DNA from: an uncultured Actinomyces sp.
Lineage (GTDB): Bacteria; Actinomycetota; Actinomycetes; Actinomycetales; Actinomycetaceae
Assembly: GCA_938040725.1 (NCBI GenBank)
Contig: CALHZX010000069.1
Location: 1-24,649 of the forward strand
Length of the DNA stretch: 24,649 nucleotides
Reading direction: 5' to 3'
A program made the translations under genes and the position numbers. Positions within the stretch are counted from its first letter, which is position 1; each line of letters starts with the position of its first letter. This document shows, one piece after another, positions 15,198 through 24,003 of this stretch. The notes beneath the pieces are model-generated. The model was not told where the DNA came from, did not search any database, and saw nothing but the letters and a program-made list of their open reading frames with translations.

Positions 15198-16421
15198 ATG
15201 CGCGTCGATCTGCTTACCCGCGAATACCCGCCCCACGTCTACGGAGGCGCTGGCGTTCACGTCCTTGAACTGGCAAAGGTTCTGCGTGGGCTGGTCGATG
15301 ACCTGCGGGTGCAGGCGTTTGACGGTCCGCGCGAGCCGGGCAGTGATGGTGCCGACCCGGGAGTGACCGGCCATGCCGACCTGCCTCAGCTGGCTGGAGC
15401 GAACGCGGCCCTGCGCACCCTGGGCGTAGACCTCGAGATCGCCGCGGCATGTGAGGGGGCGGACCTCGTGCACTCGCACACGTGGTACGCGAACTTCGCT
15501 GGCCACGTGGCCTCGCTGCTGGGCGACATCCCCCATGTCATCTCCGCCCACTCGCTCGAGCCGCTGCGCCCCTGGAAGGCTGAGCAGCTCGGCGGTGGTT
15601 ACCGCCTGTCTTCCTATGTGGAGAAAACCGCCTATGAGGCCGCCAGCGCGATTGTCGCGGTGTCGAACGGTATGCGCGACGATATCCTGCGCTGCTACCC
15701 CGGCGTTGATCCCGACCGAGTGCACGTCATCCACAACGGCATTGACCTGAACAAGTGGCACGCGCCCGAAGGCGAAGCGGGAGAGGAACTGCGTGCCCGC
15801 GTGCTCGCCGAGCACGGTATTGACCCGTCGCGTCGCACCGTCGTCTTCGTCGGCCGTATCACCCGCCAGAAGGGCCTGCCGTACTTCCTGCGCGCCGCCC
15901 AGCTCCTGCCTGAGGACGTCCAGCTGGTCCTGTGCGCTGGTGCTCCCGATACCCCCGAAATTGCGGCCGAGGTTGAGGGCCTCGTCGCCGAGCTGCGTGC
16001 CCGACGCTCCGGCGTCGTCCTCATTTCCGAGATGCTCCCGCAGCCCGAGGTGGCAGCGATCCTGTCCTCGGCGCAGGTGTTCATGACGCCTTCCGTCTAC
16101 GAACCCCTCGGTATTGTGAACCTGGAGGCCATGGCCCTGGGCCTGCCCGTCGTTGGTACCGCAACCGGCGGCATTCCCGACGTGATCGTCGACGGAGAGA
16201 CGGGCTACCTCGTGCCGATCGAGCAGAAGCAGGACGGGACGGGAACACCGCTGGATCCGCGCGCGTTCGAGGAAGCGATGGCTGAGCGTCTGATTCGTGT
16301 TCTCGACGATCCCGAGCTGGGCCACCGCATGGGCGAGGCGGGCCTGGCGCGCGCCCGCGATCACTTCTCGTGGGAAGCGATCGGCATCAAGACCGCCGAG
16401 CTGTATCGTTCGCTCGTTTAG
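15198..16421 (+). CDS. glgA: Glycogen synthase / alpha-maltose-1-phosphate synthase (GT4)
   Basis: This 407-residue GT4 enzyme uses ADP-glucose. Seen are the N-terminal REYPPHVYGGAGVH (8-21), VHSHTWYANFAG (91-102), the donor-site VFVGRITRQKG, and the EX7E motif (E302, E310) in YEPLGIVNLEA. Actinobacterial members of this subgroup are annotated GlgA. The mycobacterial one (Rv1212c) is known as GlgM and condenses ADP-glucose with glucose-1-phosphate to maltose-1-phosphate. It is likewise divergent from glgC there. Sequence alone does not separate the two activities. The reading frame stays open far upstream, antisense to glgC, but ATG 15198 has an ideal GGAAGGA site and begins at the conserved N-terminus. 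Confidence 0.93.
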   Translation: MRVDLLTREYPPHVYGGAGVHVLELAKVLRGLVDDLRVQAFDGPREPGSDGADPGVTGHADLPQLAGANAALRTLGVDLEIAAACEGADLVHSHTWYANFAGHVASLLGDIPHVISAHSLEPLRPWKAEQLGGGYRLSSYVEKTAYEAASAIVAVSNGMRDDILRCYPGVDPDRVHVIHNGIDLNKWHAPEGEAGEELRARVLAEHGIDPSRRTVVFVGRITRQKGLPYFLRAAQLLPEDVQLVLCAGAPDTPEIAAEVEGLVAELRARRSGVVLISEMLPQPEVAAILSSAQVFMTPSVYEPLGIVNLEAMALGLPVVGTATGGIPDVIVDGETGYLVPIEQKQDGTGTPLDPRAFEEAMAERLIRVLDDPELGHRMGEAGLARARDHFSWEAIGIKTAELYRSLV

Positions 16422-16445
16422 GGCGCACGCCACCCTACAGACGAC

Positions 16446-16451
16446 TAGGCT
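16446..16451 (+). promoter_or_regulatory. Candidate -10 box (TAGGCT) of a leaderless promoter
   Basis: TAGGCT lies exactly six bases before the ATG at 16458, as at 213-218. No ribosome binding site precedes the ATG in the 36-bp gap. No -35 box is clear. Confidence 0.4.
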
Positions 16452-16457
16452 GGATAC

Positions 16458-17246
16458 ATGACTTACGTCCTGAATCTCTCTCACGTGTCGCTCCAACGGG
16501 GGGACGCGAAGATCCTGTCCGATGTCTCATGGTCAACGCGTCCTCGTCAGCACTGGGTCATCGTTGGTCCTAATGGTGCTGGTAAGACCACGCTGGCACG
16601 CGTCGCATCCGGCCGCGTCGCGCCGGACGGCGGCGAGGTGACTGTCTCGGAGACAGATCTGGCACAGGCTGATCCCGCCGAGGTGGCTACTCGTGTCGGG
16701 CTGGCCTCCGCAGCGGTGGCTGCCAAGATCGTGCCGACGCAGTCGGTTCTCGACACTGTTCGCAGCGCCGCCTGGGGTTTGGCTGTCGCTCACGACGAGG
16801 AGTACGAGCAGGTTGATGATGAGCGTGCCCGCGCGCTCATGGAGATCTTCGGTGTCTCGCACCTCGCCCAGCGTGAGTTTTCGACGCTGTCCGAGGGCGA
16901 GGCCCAGCGCGTGCTGCTGGCGCGCGCCCTCATGACCGACCCTGAGGTGCTCATCCTCGACGAGCCGACCTCGGGCCTCGACCTGGGTGCTCGCGAGCTG
17001 CTGATCGCCGCTCTCTCGGAGATCATGCAGGGTTCGAAATCCCCGCAGGTCGTCCTGGTGACGCATCAGATCGAAGAGATTCCCGCGGGCGTCACACACT
17101 GCGCGATCATGTCGAACGGTGCGGTCACGCACCAGGGGCCGATTGAAGACGTCCTGACGGGCGTCAACCTGTCCGAGGTGTACGGCATGCCTCTGCTTGC
17201 CGGCAACACTGACGGGCGCTGGTGGGCGCGCGGTGTGAGCGCGTGA
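16458..17246 (+). CDS. ABC transporter ATP-binding protein (no permease nearby)
   Basis: This 262-residue protein is a single ABC ATPase domain with Walker A GPNGAGKTT (37-45), signature LSEGEAQR (144-151), Walker B LILDEP (165-170) and the H-loop histidine H203 in VTHQIEE. The signature has E where many have G (LSGGE), as in the YlmA/ModF-like group. No membrane component or binding protein is encoded nearby, so it may serve a distant permease or act without transport. Neighbours are the glycogen synthase gene and nfeD, with no functional link. The start is probably leaderless. Confidence 0.88.
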   Translation: MTYVLNLSHVSLQRGDAKILSDVSWSTRPRQHWVIVGPNGAGKTTLARVASGRVAPDGGEVTVSETDLAQADPAEVATRVGLASAAVAAKIVPTQSVLDTVRSAAWGLAVAHDEEYEQVDDERARALMEIFGVSHLAQREFSTLSEGEAQRVLLARALMTDPEVLILDEPTSGLDLGARELLIAALSEIMQGSKSPQVVLVTHQIEEIPAGVTHCAIMSNGAVTHQGPIEDVLTGVNLSEVYGMPLLAGNTDGRWWARGVSA

Positions 17247-17265
17247 AAATAGGAGCGTGAGCGGT

Positions 17266-17733
17266 ATGTGGTGGCTGTGGATTCTCGGTGCCCTCCTCTG
17301 CGGAATCGTCGAGGTCATGAGTGTGAGCTTTGTGTTCCTCATGTTTGCGATCGGCGCGCTGGCCGCCGGCATCGCGGGCGCGTTCGGCGCGAACCTGACG
17401 GTTCAGGTCATCGTTTTCATTGTCGTGTCGATTGCCCTCCTGGTCATCCTGCGTCCCTTCCTCAAGGGGCGTATTGATCGATCCAGCGGTTACGTTCCGA
17501 GCAACACTGACGGTCTGATTGGCAAGACTGGATACGTGACCGAGGCCGTGGGAGAGCGCCACGGGCGTATCCAGTTTTCCGGCGGAGAGTGGAGCGCGCG
17601 CACCGAGGGGCCCACGCTGCCCGTTGGCGCCGAGGTTCGTGTTGACCGCATCGACGGTGCAACCGCCGTCGTGAGCGCCCTCGACCCGGCCTCTGCGGCT
17701 CCGACACATCCATACGGAGACTCGATCTCCTGA
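17266..17733 (+). CDS. NfeD-family membrane protein
   Basis: This 155-residue protein has two to three membrane helices in the first 65 residues and a C-terminal beta-rich OB-fold domain (about 80-140: LIGKTGYV...GGEWSART...GAEVRVDRIDGATAVV). This is the short NfeD form without a protease domain. NfeD proteins pair with SPFH/band-7 proteins, which is the next gene here; an equivalent pair (Rv1487-Rv1488) is known in M. tuberculosis. AGGAG at 17251-17255 is 10 bases before ATG 17266 and only one base before the in-frame GTG at 17257, so the ATG is preferred. Confidence 0.87.
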   Translation: MWWLWILGALLCGIVEVMSVSFVFLMFAIGALAAGIAGAFGANLTVQVIVFIVVSIALLVILRPFLKGRIDRSSGYVPSNTDGLIGKTGYVTEAVGERHGRIQFSGGEWSARTEGPTLPVGAEVRVDRIDGATAVVSALDPASAAPTHPYGDSIS

Positions 17734-17779
17734 TCCCGCACATCTTGTATTTTCATCGACGTAAGAAAGGAAAGACGCT

Positions 17780-18739
17780 GTGAATTCAGGAAACATCATC
17801 GGTAACATCGCGTTCATCGTGGTGCTTGCTCTCGTCGTTTTCGTCGTGGTCTCGCTCGCACGCGCAGTGCGGATCGTTCCGCAGTCGCAGGCGTACGTTG
17901 TGGAGCGTCTTGGTCGGTTCCAGGCGGTCATGCAGGGTGGTTTCCACCTGCTGGTCCCCTTCGTGGACCGCGTTGCCGCTCGTATCGATCTGCGTGAGCA
18001 GGTCGCGAACTTCCCGCCGCAGCCCGTCATCACCGCCGACCAGGCGATGGTGTCGATCGACTCCGTTATCTATTTCCAGATCACGGATCCGCGCAGTGCT
18101 ACCTACGAGGTGGCCAACTTCCTGCAGGCGATTGAGCAGCTGACCGCGACGACCCTGCGTAACCTGATTGGTTCTCTCGATCTTGAGCAGACCCAGACGT
18201 CGCGCGAGTCGATCAATAAGCAGCTGCGCGGTGTCCTCGATGAGGCCACGGGCCCGTGGGGCATTCGCGTCACCCGCGTGGAACTCAAGTCCATCGAGCC
18301 GCCGCCGCGAGTGCTGGCCGCCATGGAGCAGCAGATCACGGCTGAGCGTACCAAGCGTGCGACGATTCTGACGGCCGAGGCTGAGCGTGAGGCACAGATC
18401 AAGAAGGCTGAGGGTGCTAAGCAGGCCGCAGTGCTGGCGGCTTCTGCTCAGCAGGAGGCGCAGGTCCTTCAGGCCAAGGGTCAGAGGGAAGCGCTGATCC
18501 TGCAGGCCGAGGGCGCGCGTCAGGCGCAGATCCTGCGTGCGCAGGGCGAGTCCGAGGCCATCCAGACGGTCTTTGCGGCAATTAACGCCGGCAAGGCCAC
18601 GCCCGAGCTCCTGTCCTACAAGTACCTCGAAATGTTGCCGAAGATCGCTGACGGTCAAGCGTCCAAGCTATGGATGCTTCCTTCTGATCTGACCGGCGCA
18701 CTGGAATCCATCTCGAAGGGTTTCAACCTGGGCAAGTAG
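17780..18739 (+). CDS. SPFH/band-7 membrane scaffold protein (stomatin-like)
   Basis: This 319-residue protein has an N-terminal membrane helix (about 9-30), a band-7 domain (about 32-190, with VVERLGRFQAVMQGGFHLLVPF and NLIGSLDLEQTQTSRESIN), then an Ala/Gln/Glu-rich coiled coil (about 185-262) ending in a conserved hydrophobic tail. Such proteins form oligomeric membrane microdomain scaffolds and pair with NfeD, encoded just upstream. Similar proteins include QmcA and HflK/C. The separate NfeD partner favours the paraslipin/stomatin group. GTG is preceded by AAAGGAAAG (17766-17774). A strong terminator follows. Confidence 0.93.
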   Translation: MNSGNIIGNIAFIVVLALVVFVVVSLARAVRIVPQSQAYVVERLGRFQAVMQGGFHLLVPFVDRVAARIDLREQVANFPPQPVITADQAMVSIDSVIYFQITDPRSATYEVANFLQAIEQLTATTLRNLIGSLDLEQTQTSRESINKQLRGVLDEATGPWGIRVTRVELKSIEPPPRVLAAMEQQITAERTKRATILTAEAEREAQIKKAEGAKQAAVLAASAQQEAQVLQAKGQREALILQAEGARQAQILRAQGESEAIQTVFAAINAGKATPELLSYKYLEMLPKIADGQASKLWMLPSDLTGALESISKGFNLGK

Positions 18740-18752
18740 ACTGAAGCCATGC

Positions 18753-18791
18753 CGGGCCGACCGCAGTCGCTGCGGTCGGCCCGTTCATTTT
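18753..18791 (+). terminator. Intrinsic terminator after the SPFH gene
   Basis: A perfect 14-bp GC-rich stem (18753-18766 with 18770-18783), loop TCG, is followed by TTCATTTT. It lies 14 bases after the SPFH stop and 26 bases before the glnA2 ribosome/start region, cleanly ending the NfeD-SPFH unit. Confidence 0.9.
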
Positions 18792-18809
18792 CACGACGGG
18801 AGGACATCG

Positions 18810-20150
18810 GTGGATTCGCATCAGGAATATGTACTGCGTGAGGTAGCACAGAAGAATATTCGTTTTATTCGTTTGTGGTTCACGGATGTCGCGGGCGTCT
18901 TGAAGTCAATTTCGATCGACCCGGGCGAGCTTGAAGAAGCGTTCGCCGAGGGCATTGGCTTCGACGGCTCGGCGGTTGAGGGCTTGACGCGCGTCTACGA
19001 GTCGGACATGATCCTCAAGCCAGATGCCTCGACGTTCCAATTGCTCCCGTGGCGTTCCAACGATGACCCGGTCGCGCGCATGTTCTGCGATGTCCTCATG
19101 CCCGACGGGCGGCCCGCGCCGTCCGATCCTCGAGGCGTTCTCGAACGAGCTGTCCAGCGGGCCGCGGATGCGGGTTTCCGCGTCATGATCCACCCTGAGA
19201 TCGAGTTTTATCTCCTGCGTCAGCCGGTCACCCCCGACCGCATGATTCCGGTCGACCAGGCCGGCTACTTTGACCACGTCGCACGCGGGGATTCGAATGA
19301 CTTCCGTCGTCGTGCGGTTCGTATGCTGGAGGATATGGCGATCCCTGTCGAGTTTTCCCACCACGAGGGCGGGCCCGGACAAAACGAGATTGACCTGCGT
19401 GCAGTGGATCCCGTACGCGCTGCGGACAACATCATGACTGCACGTACCCTGATCGAAGAGGTCGCGCTGCGTGAGGAACTCGTCGCCACGTTTATGCCCA
19501 AGCCGTTCATCGAGCATCCGGGCTCGGGCATGCACACGCACCTGTCGCTGTTCGAGGGTGAAGAGAACGCGTTTTTCTCCCCGGCGGGTCAGTACCGTCT
19601 GTCGACGACTGGGCGCCAGTTCATCGCGGGCCTGCTCGCGCACGCCGAGGAGATCGCGGCGATCACGAACCAGCACGTGAACTCCTACAAGCGTCTGTGG
19701 GGCGGGGGAGAAGCTCCTTCCTATGTGTGCTGGGGTCACCTGAATCGCTCGGCTCTCGTGCGCGTCCCGCTGTACAAGCCGAAGAAGGCCGCTGCCGCGC
19801 GCATCGAATATCGCGCGCCCGATCCGAGCGCGAACCCCTACCTCGCCTTCGCGGTCCTTATTGCGGCGGGCCTTGAGGGCATCGAGAAGAAGATGGAGCT
19901 CATGCCCGAGGCCGAGGATAACGTGTGGGACCTGTCGGATCGTGAACGTCAGGTGATGGGTATTCACGCGCTTCCGGCATCTCTGGCAGACGCCGTGCGC
20001 TCCATGAAGAGCTCCGATCTGGTGGCTTCCACCCTCGGTGAGCAGGTGTTCGACTACGTCATTCGTAATAAACGCAAGGAATGGACGGAATACCGTCAGC
20101 AGATCACTCGCCAGGAGCTTGAGCAATTCCTGAAGGTCGTTCCGCGGTGA
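18810..20150 (+). CDS. glnA2: Type I glutamine synthetase, GlnA2 type
   Basis: This 446-residue protein is of the glutamine synthetase I fold, the same length as M. tuberculosis GlnA2. Seen are the N-terminal beta-grasp domain (FTDVAGVLKS), EIEFYLL (130-136), GQNEI (190-194), MPKPF followed by HTH (H242, H244), NSYKRL (291-296) and RIEYRAPDPSANPYL (331-345). The usual adenylylation tyrosine (NLYDLP) is replaced by Trp (NVWDLS, W373). The classical product is glutamine. Some Streptomyces GlnA2-like enzymes act instead on polyamines, so the substrate is open. GTG with GGGAGGAC (18798-18804) is the start. It overlaps glnE. Confidence 0.92.
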   Translation: MDSHQEYVLREVAQKNIRFIRLWFTDVAGVLKSISIDPGELEEAFAEGIGFDGSAVEGLTRVYESDMILKPDASTFQLLPWRSNDDPVARMFCDVLMPDGRPAPSDPRGVLERAVQRAADAGFRVMIHPEIEFYLLRQPVTPDRMIPVDQAGYFDHVARGDSNDFRRRAVRMLEDMAIPVEFSHHEGGPGQNEIDLRAVDPVRAADNIMTARTLIEEVALREELVATFMPKPFIEHPGSGMHTHLSLFEGEENAFFSPAGQYRLSTTGRQFIAGLLAHAEEIAAITNQHVNSYKRLWGGGEAPSYVCWGHLNRSALVRVPLYKPKKAAAARIEYRAPDPSANPYLAFAVLIAAGLEGIEKKMELMPEAEDNVWDLSDRERQVMGIHALPASLADAVRSMKSSDLVASTLGEQVFDYVIRNKRKEWTEYRQQITRQELEQFLKVVPR

Positions 20151-23083
20151 CGCCGGACGAGCTTCGGACTGCCGGATTCCTGGATCCGCGCCGCGCGCTC
20201 AGCTTTTTCGAGGAGCTGCCGGGTGGAGCCGAGGCGTGGGAGCGTGACCTGGGTGCGAGCGCCGACCCCGACCAGGCGCTCCTGGCCGCGATCCGTCTGC
20301 ACGAAACGGACCCCGGCCTCGTGCGCGGGCTCGTGGACAAGCCCGACGCCCGGCGTCGTGTGTGCGCCGTGTTGGGCGGCAGCCAGTGGCTGGGGGACTA
20401 CGTCATCGCTGATCCCACCCGTGCTGTGGCGATCTGGGAGGACCCCGGCCAGAGCGAGCAGGTGCTCCTGGCTTCCGTGGGCGCAACTCGGGCTGAGGGG
20501 GGAGCCTATGTAGCCACAGAGGGGGCGAGCGCGGACGACCTGCGCGCAGCCTACCGACGCGTTCTCCTGTACGTGGCCGCCGACGATCTGACAAGTGAGG
20601 ATCCTGGCGCCCTCATGCCCGAGGTCGGGCGACGCATTGCGGACCTTGTGGATGCGACGCTCGAGGCTGGTCTCGCACTGGCCCGACGCGACATCGACCC
20701 GCGGGGACAGACCCCGTTCGCAATCATCGCGATGGGTAAGACGGGAGCACGCGAACTCAACTACATCTCCGACGTTGACGTCATCTACGTCGCGCAAGCC
20801 GGGGTGGATCAGGACGAGCGTGTGGCCCTCGAGGTCGCAACGCGCCTGGCGGCGGCCACGGCTTCCGCCTGCTCGGGCCCCGGCACCGAGGCTCCACTGT
20901 GGACTGTTGATGCCAACCTGCGCCCGGAGGGACGGAACGGTGCCCTCGTGCGTACCGTTGGGTCCTACCGTCAATACTGGGACAAATGGGCACAGACGTG
21001 GGAGTTTCAGGCGCTGCTCAAGGCACGTGCCTGCGCTGGAGACGAGGTCATCGGTCGGGCCTTCGAGGATGCCGCTCAGCCCTACGTGTGGAGCGCCGCT
21101 ACCCGCGAAGGATTCGTCGAGGCCGCGCGCGCGATGCGCCGACGGGTCGAGGACAACATCTCGCGCTCATACGCCTCGCGCGAACTCAAGCTCGGCCGCG
21201 GCGGTCTGCGTGACGTCGAGTTTACGGTCCAGCTGCTCCAGCTCGTCCACGGCCGAACGGACGCTTTCTTGCGTGTGCGCTCGACGTTGGAGGCGATCGA
21301 GGCGCTGCGGGACGGTGGCTATATCGCTCGCAGTGATGCTGATCAGCTCGCATCGTGCTATCGCTTCCTGCGCGCCGTTGAGCACCGAACCCAGCTTCCT
21401 CGCATGCGCCGCACGCATCTGATCCCTGACAAGGAGCGGGAACTGTGTGTACTCGGGCGGGCGATGGATCGCTCGCGCTTCCCCGACGCGCAGTCGATGA
21501 GCGCTGCGATCGACGAGGTTCGCGCACGGGTGAGGGCCCTCCACGAGGATGTCTTCTATCGGCCGATCATCGCCGCAACGGCGTCCCTGAGCGAAGACGA
21601 GGTCTCCCTACACGCGGAAGGCGCGCGTGACCGCCTCGCTGCGATCGGCTACCGCGATCCGGCAGGCGCCCTCACACATATTGCAGCGTTGACCCAGGGC
21701 ACGAGCAGGCGCGCAGCGATCCAGCGTCACCTGCTCCCGGTGTTTATCTCGTGGCTTGCGGCTGGGGCCGACCCCGATATGGGCCTGCTGAATTTCCGTA
21801 TCCTGTCAGAGGATATCGGCGACTCGCACTGGTACCTCGCTCTGCTGCGCGATTCGGGTGTGGCCGCCCACAGGCTGACCACGATGCTCCCGAACTCGAG
21901 GTGGATTGCCGAGGCGCTCGCTAAGCGTCCCGAGGCCGTGGCTTGGCTCGATGACGATGACGAGCTGGCACCACGCGATCCGCATCGGCTGGCACGGGAA
22001 GTGACGGCCCTCATTGACCGCCACGAGGATGCGGCCGAGGCTGCTGCTCGAGTCCGAGCCGTACGTACCCGTGAGCTGACGCGTTGCGCGATGAGCGACC
22101 TGCTTCAGGGGGTGAATTCGCGAGGGAATGCGATTGCGGATGCGACGGATGCTGCAATCCTTGGAGCCCTCGCCATCGCTTCGCGGGAGGAACGCGAGCG
22201 CTGGGGCGAGGAGCGGGCGAACGTCATCTTTGTCGCGATGGGTCGCTATGGGGGCCGCGAGTGCTCCTATGCATCCGACGCGGATGTTATTGCTGTGCAT
22301 GAGGCCGTTGGCGGAGCTTCTGACGCCGAAGCCGCGGCTAGTGCGACGCTTATCGTGAACCGTGTGAAGAGCCTCCTCGGTTCGGCGACCAGCCAGCTCG
22401 GTATCGTCGTTGACCTTGATCTTCGCCCCGAGGGCAAGAACGGACCGATGAGTCGTACGATCGAGTCGCATCGCGAGTACGCGCAGCGCTGGGCTTCCAC
22501 GTGGGAGCGGCAGGCGGCGGTGCGTGCGCGCCCGATCGGTGAGGGAAGCCTCGCCGATTCTGCACGGGCACTGTTCGATGAACTCGCCTATGGGGGAGTG
22601 AGTGAGTCGGACGTGCGCGACATCCGCCTGCTGAAGGCCCGCATGGAAAACGAACGGCTGCCGCGCGGAATCGAGGCGGCTCGTCATGTCAAGCTGGGAC
22701 CTGGTGGGCTCTCCGATGTCGAGTGGACAATCCAGCTCATCCAGATGCGTGCCGGAATACACAGCCCTGCGCTGCGTACGTCGTCGACGACGCAGGCAAT
22801 TCAGGGTGCTCGGGATCATGACCTGATGAGCGCCGAGGACGCGCAGATTCTCCTTCAAGCCTGGGACATGGCGACCCGTATCCGCGCCGCAAACACCCTG
22901 GCGACAGGCCGTATGAGCGGTGTGAAACTTGACGTTTTACCCCGTGATAGTGCGGAGCTGCGTGCCCTCGCGGCGATCCTCGGGTACGGTAGCGGCGGGC
23001 TGAACGCCCTCGAAGAAGACTGGCTGCGCGCCGGACGCAAAGCGCGCGCCGTGATGGAACGACTTTTCTGGGAGCAGCAGTGA
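20147..23083 (+). CDS. glnE: Bifunctional glutamine synthetase adenylyltransferase/deadenylylase
   Basis: This 978-residue protein has two nucleotidyltransferase halves, as in E. coli GlnE. The N-terminal adenylyl-removing half has MGKTGARELNYISDVDVIYV (D209, D211). The C-terminal adenylylating half has MGRYGGRECSYASDADVIAV (about 698-717, D711 and D713). Each is followed by a helical bundle with a GPGGLSDVE/GRGGLRDVE block. It switches glutamine synthetase activity by AMP transfer to a tyrosine. The GTG start overlaps the glnA2 stop (GTGA), and GAAGGT lies about nine bases upstream. The same glnA2-glnE pair occurs in M. tuberculosis. The adjacent GlnA2 lacks the target tyrosine, so the substrate is probably another GlnA. 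Confidence 0.95.
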   Translation: MTPDELRTAGFLDPRRALSFFEELPGGAEAWERDLGASADPDQALLAAIRLHETDPGLVRGLVDKPDARRRVCAVLGGSQWLGDYVIADPTRAVAIWEDPGQSEQVLLASVGATRAEGGAYVATEGASADDLRAAYRRVLLYVAADDLTSEDPGALMPEVGRRIADLVDATLEAGLALARRDIDPRGQTPFAIIAMGKTGARELNYISDVDVIYVAQAGVDQDERVALEVATRLAAATASACSGPGTEAPLWTVDANLRPEGRNGALVRTVGSYRQYWDKWAQTWEFQALLKARACAGDEVIGRAFEDAAQPYVWSAATREGFVEAARAMRRRVEDNISRSYASRELKLGRGGLRDVEFTVQLLQLVHGRTDAFLRVRSTLEAIEALRDGGYIARSDADQLASCYRFLRAVEHRTQLPRMRRTHLIPDKERELCVLGRAMDRSRFPDAQSMSAAIDEVRARVRALHEDVFYRPIIAATASLSEDEVSLHAEGARDRLAAIGYRDPAGALTHIAALTQGTSRRAAIQRHLLPVFISWLAAGADPDMGLLNFRILSEDIGDSHWYLALLRDSGVAAHRLTTMLPNSRWIAEALAKRPEAVAWLDDDDELAPRDPHRLAREVTALIDRHEDAAEAAARVRAVRTRELTRCAMSDLLQGVNSRGNAIADATDAAILGALAIASREERERWGEERANVIFVAMGRYGGRECSYASDADVIAVHEAVGGASDAEAAASATLIVNRVKSLLGSATSQLGIVVDLDLRPEGKNGPMSRTIESHREYAQRWASTWERQAAVRARPIGEGSLADSARALFDELAYGGVSESDVRDIRLLKARMENERLPRGIEAARHVKLGPGGLSDVEWTIQLIQMRAGIHSPALRTSSTTQAIQGARDHDLMSAEDAQILLQAWDMATRIRAANTLATGRMSGVKLDVLPRDSAELRALAAILGYGSGGLNALEEDWLRAGRKARAVMERLFWEQQ

Positions 23084-23763
23084 AGATTGTGCTAGTACGG
23101 CACGGACAAACCCCCGCGAATCGCCTCGGCGCGCTCGATACCGTGCGCCCTGGCCTCGGGCTGACCCCTGAAGGACTCCTCCAGGCCCAGCGTCTCGCGA
23201 ACCGTTGGGAGGCCGAGGTCGCGCCTCCACCGAGTGTCATCGCGCTGTCCGGCCTGCACCGCACGCACCTGACGGCGGCACCACTGGCGAGCCGGTACGG
23301 GCTGACCCCGCAGGTGCAGCCCGGCATCCGCGAGCTGCGTTCCGGTGACCTTGAGATGGCTGCTGACCCGGCTTCTCAGTCCCTCTACGTGCGCACAACC
23401 CTGTCGTGGTGCGCCGGTGACCTGGACAACCGGATGCCGGGCGGCGAGAACGGGCGCGAGGCCCTGGCTCGCTCGCTTGAGACCGTTCGTCGCGTGGGCC
23501 TGGCCGCGCGCGAACAGGCAGGGGACGAGGCCGTCGCGGTCTTCGTCATCCACGGAGCACTCACCCGCCTGCTCGCCACGTGGTTGTCCACAGAGATCGA
23601 CGAGGAGCTCGTCTCCCAGCACTTCATGTCGAACACGGGTACCTCCACCTTCGAGTGGGCCTCCGACTTTGCTCCGGCATCTGCTGACGAACTAGCGAAG
23701 AGGCTTCACGCCCTGACCTGGAATGACCGTCCGCTCGATCAGTGGTCCGCAGGCTGCTCCTGA
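23080..23763 (+). CDS. Histidine phosphatase family protein (phosphoglycerate mutase-like)
   Basis: This 227-residue protein starts LVRHGQT (RHG at 7-9, nucleophile H8) and has a second active-site histidine in VIHGAL (H158). These define the histidine phosphatase superfamily. Length and motifs fit cofactor-dependent phosphoglycerate mutase-like broad phosphatases. True glycolytic mutase activity cannot be told. The GTG start overlaps the glnE stop (GTGA), so it belongs to the glnA2-glnE operon. Its last 25 bases overlap, end to end, the small gene on the other strand. Confidence 0.87.
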   Translation: MKIVLVRHGQTPANRLGALDTVRPGLGLTPEGLLQAQRLANRWEAEVAPPPSVIALSGLHRTHLTAAPLASRYGLTPQVQPGIRELRSGDLEMAADPASQSLYVRTTLSWCAGDLDNRMPGGENGREALARSLETVRRVGLAAREQAGDEAVAVFVIHGALTRLLATWLSTEIDEELVSQHFMSNTGTSTFEWASDFAPASADELAKRLHALTWNDRPLDQWSAGCS

Positions 23764-23972
23764 CCGGGCGCCACGAAGGCTGAGACCTCGAACGGGAACG
23801 AGCGGTATCTGAAGTAGTTCTCCAGATAGGACAGGTGTTCCTCGCACGCCAGCCACGTCTTCGTCCGGGCGCGGTGGATCGCAGGATTGCGCCAGTCGAT
23901 CCGGTAGATCGCGGCATTCGTGCATTCGCGCGCCGAGCAGATGCCCGATGCGGCTTCGACTCCCAGTGCCAT
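23739..23972 (-). CDS. Small cysteine-rich protein of a conserved actinobacterial family
   Basis: This 77-residue protein has CSAREC near the start (C12, C17) and CEEH later, spaced like a small zinc site, around the conserved phrase IDWRNPAIHRARTKTWLACEEH. Close relatives are frequent in actinobacteria, and from memory they are often labelled acetone carboxylase, which such a short protein cannot be. It is unlikely to be a shadow: a strong GGGGAGGAC site precedes the ATG and the motif is family-typical. It converges on the phosphatase gene (25-base overlap) and is divergent from the SixA-like gene, 31 bases away. The function is unknown. Confidence 0.8.
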   Translation of the reverse strand: MALGVEAASGICSARECTNAAIYRIDWRNPAIHRARTKTWLACEEHLSYLENYFRYRSFPFEVSAFVAPGQEQPADH

Positions 23973-23990
23973 GGTGTCCTCCCCTGCGGT

Positions 23991-23996
23991 TACGCT
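23991..23996 (+). promoter_or_regulatory. Candidate -10 box (TACGCT) of a leaderless promoter
   Basis: TACGCT lies seven bases before the ATG at 24004, in the 31-bp divergent gap with the small Cys-rich gene. It resembles the TAGGCT elements at 213 and 16446. No ribosome binding site precedes the ATG. Confidence 0.35.
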
Positions 23997-24003
23997 TGGA
24001 AGT

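Noticed and set aside
15093..16496. Long minus-strand open frame opposite the glycogen synthase gene
   Set aside because: Antisense shadow; it would also run through the divergent promoter region and shows no domain.
18963..20080. Possible frameshift or degradation in glnA2 because of the missing adenylylation tyrosine
   Set aside because: The frame is intact and all catalytic blocks are present; Trp at this site fits the GlnA2 subfamily.
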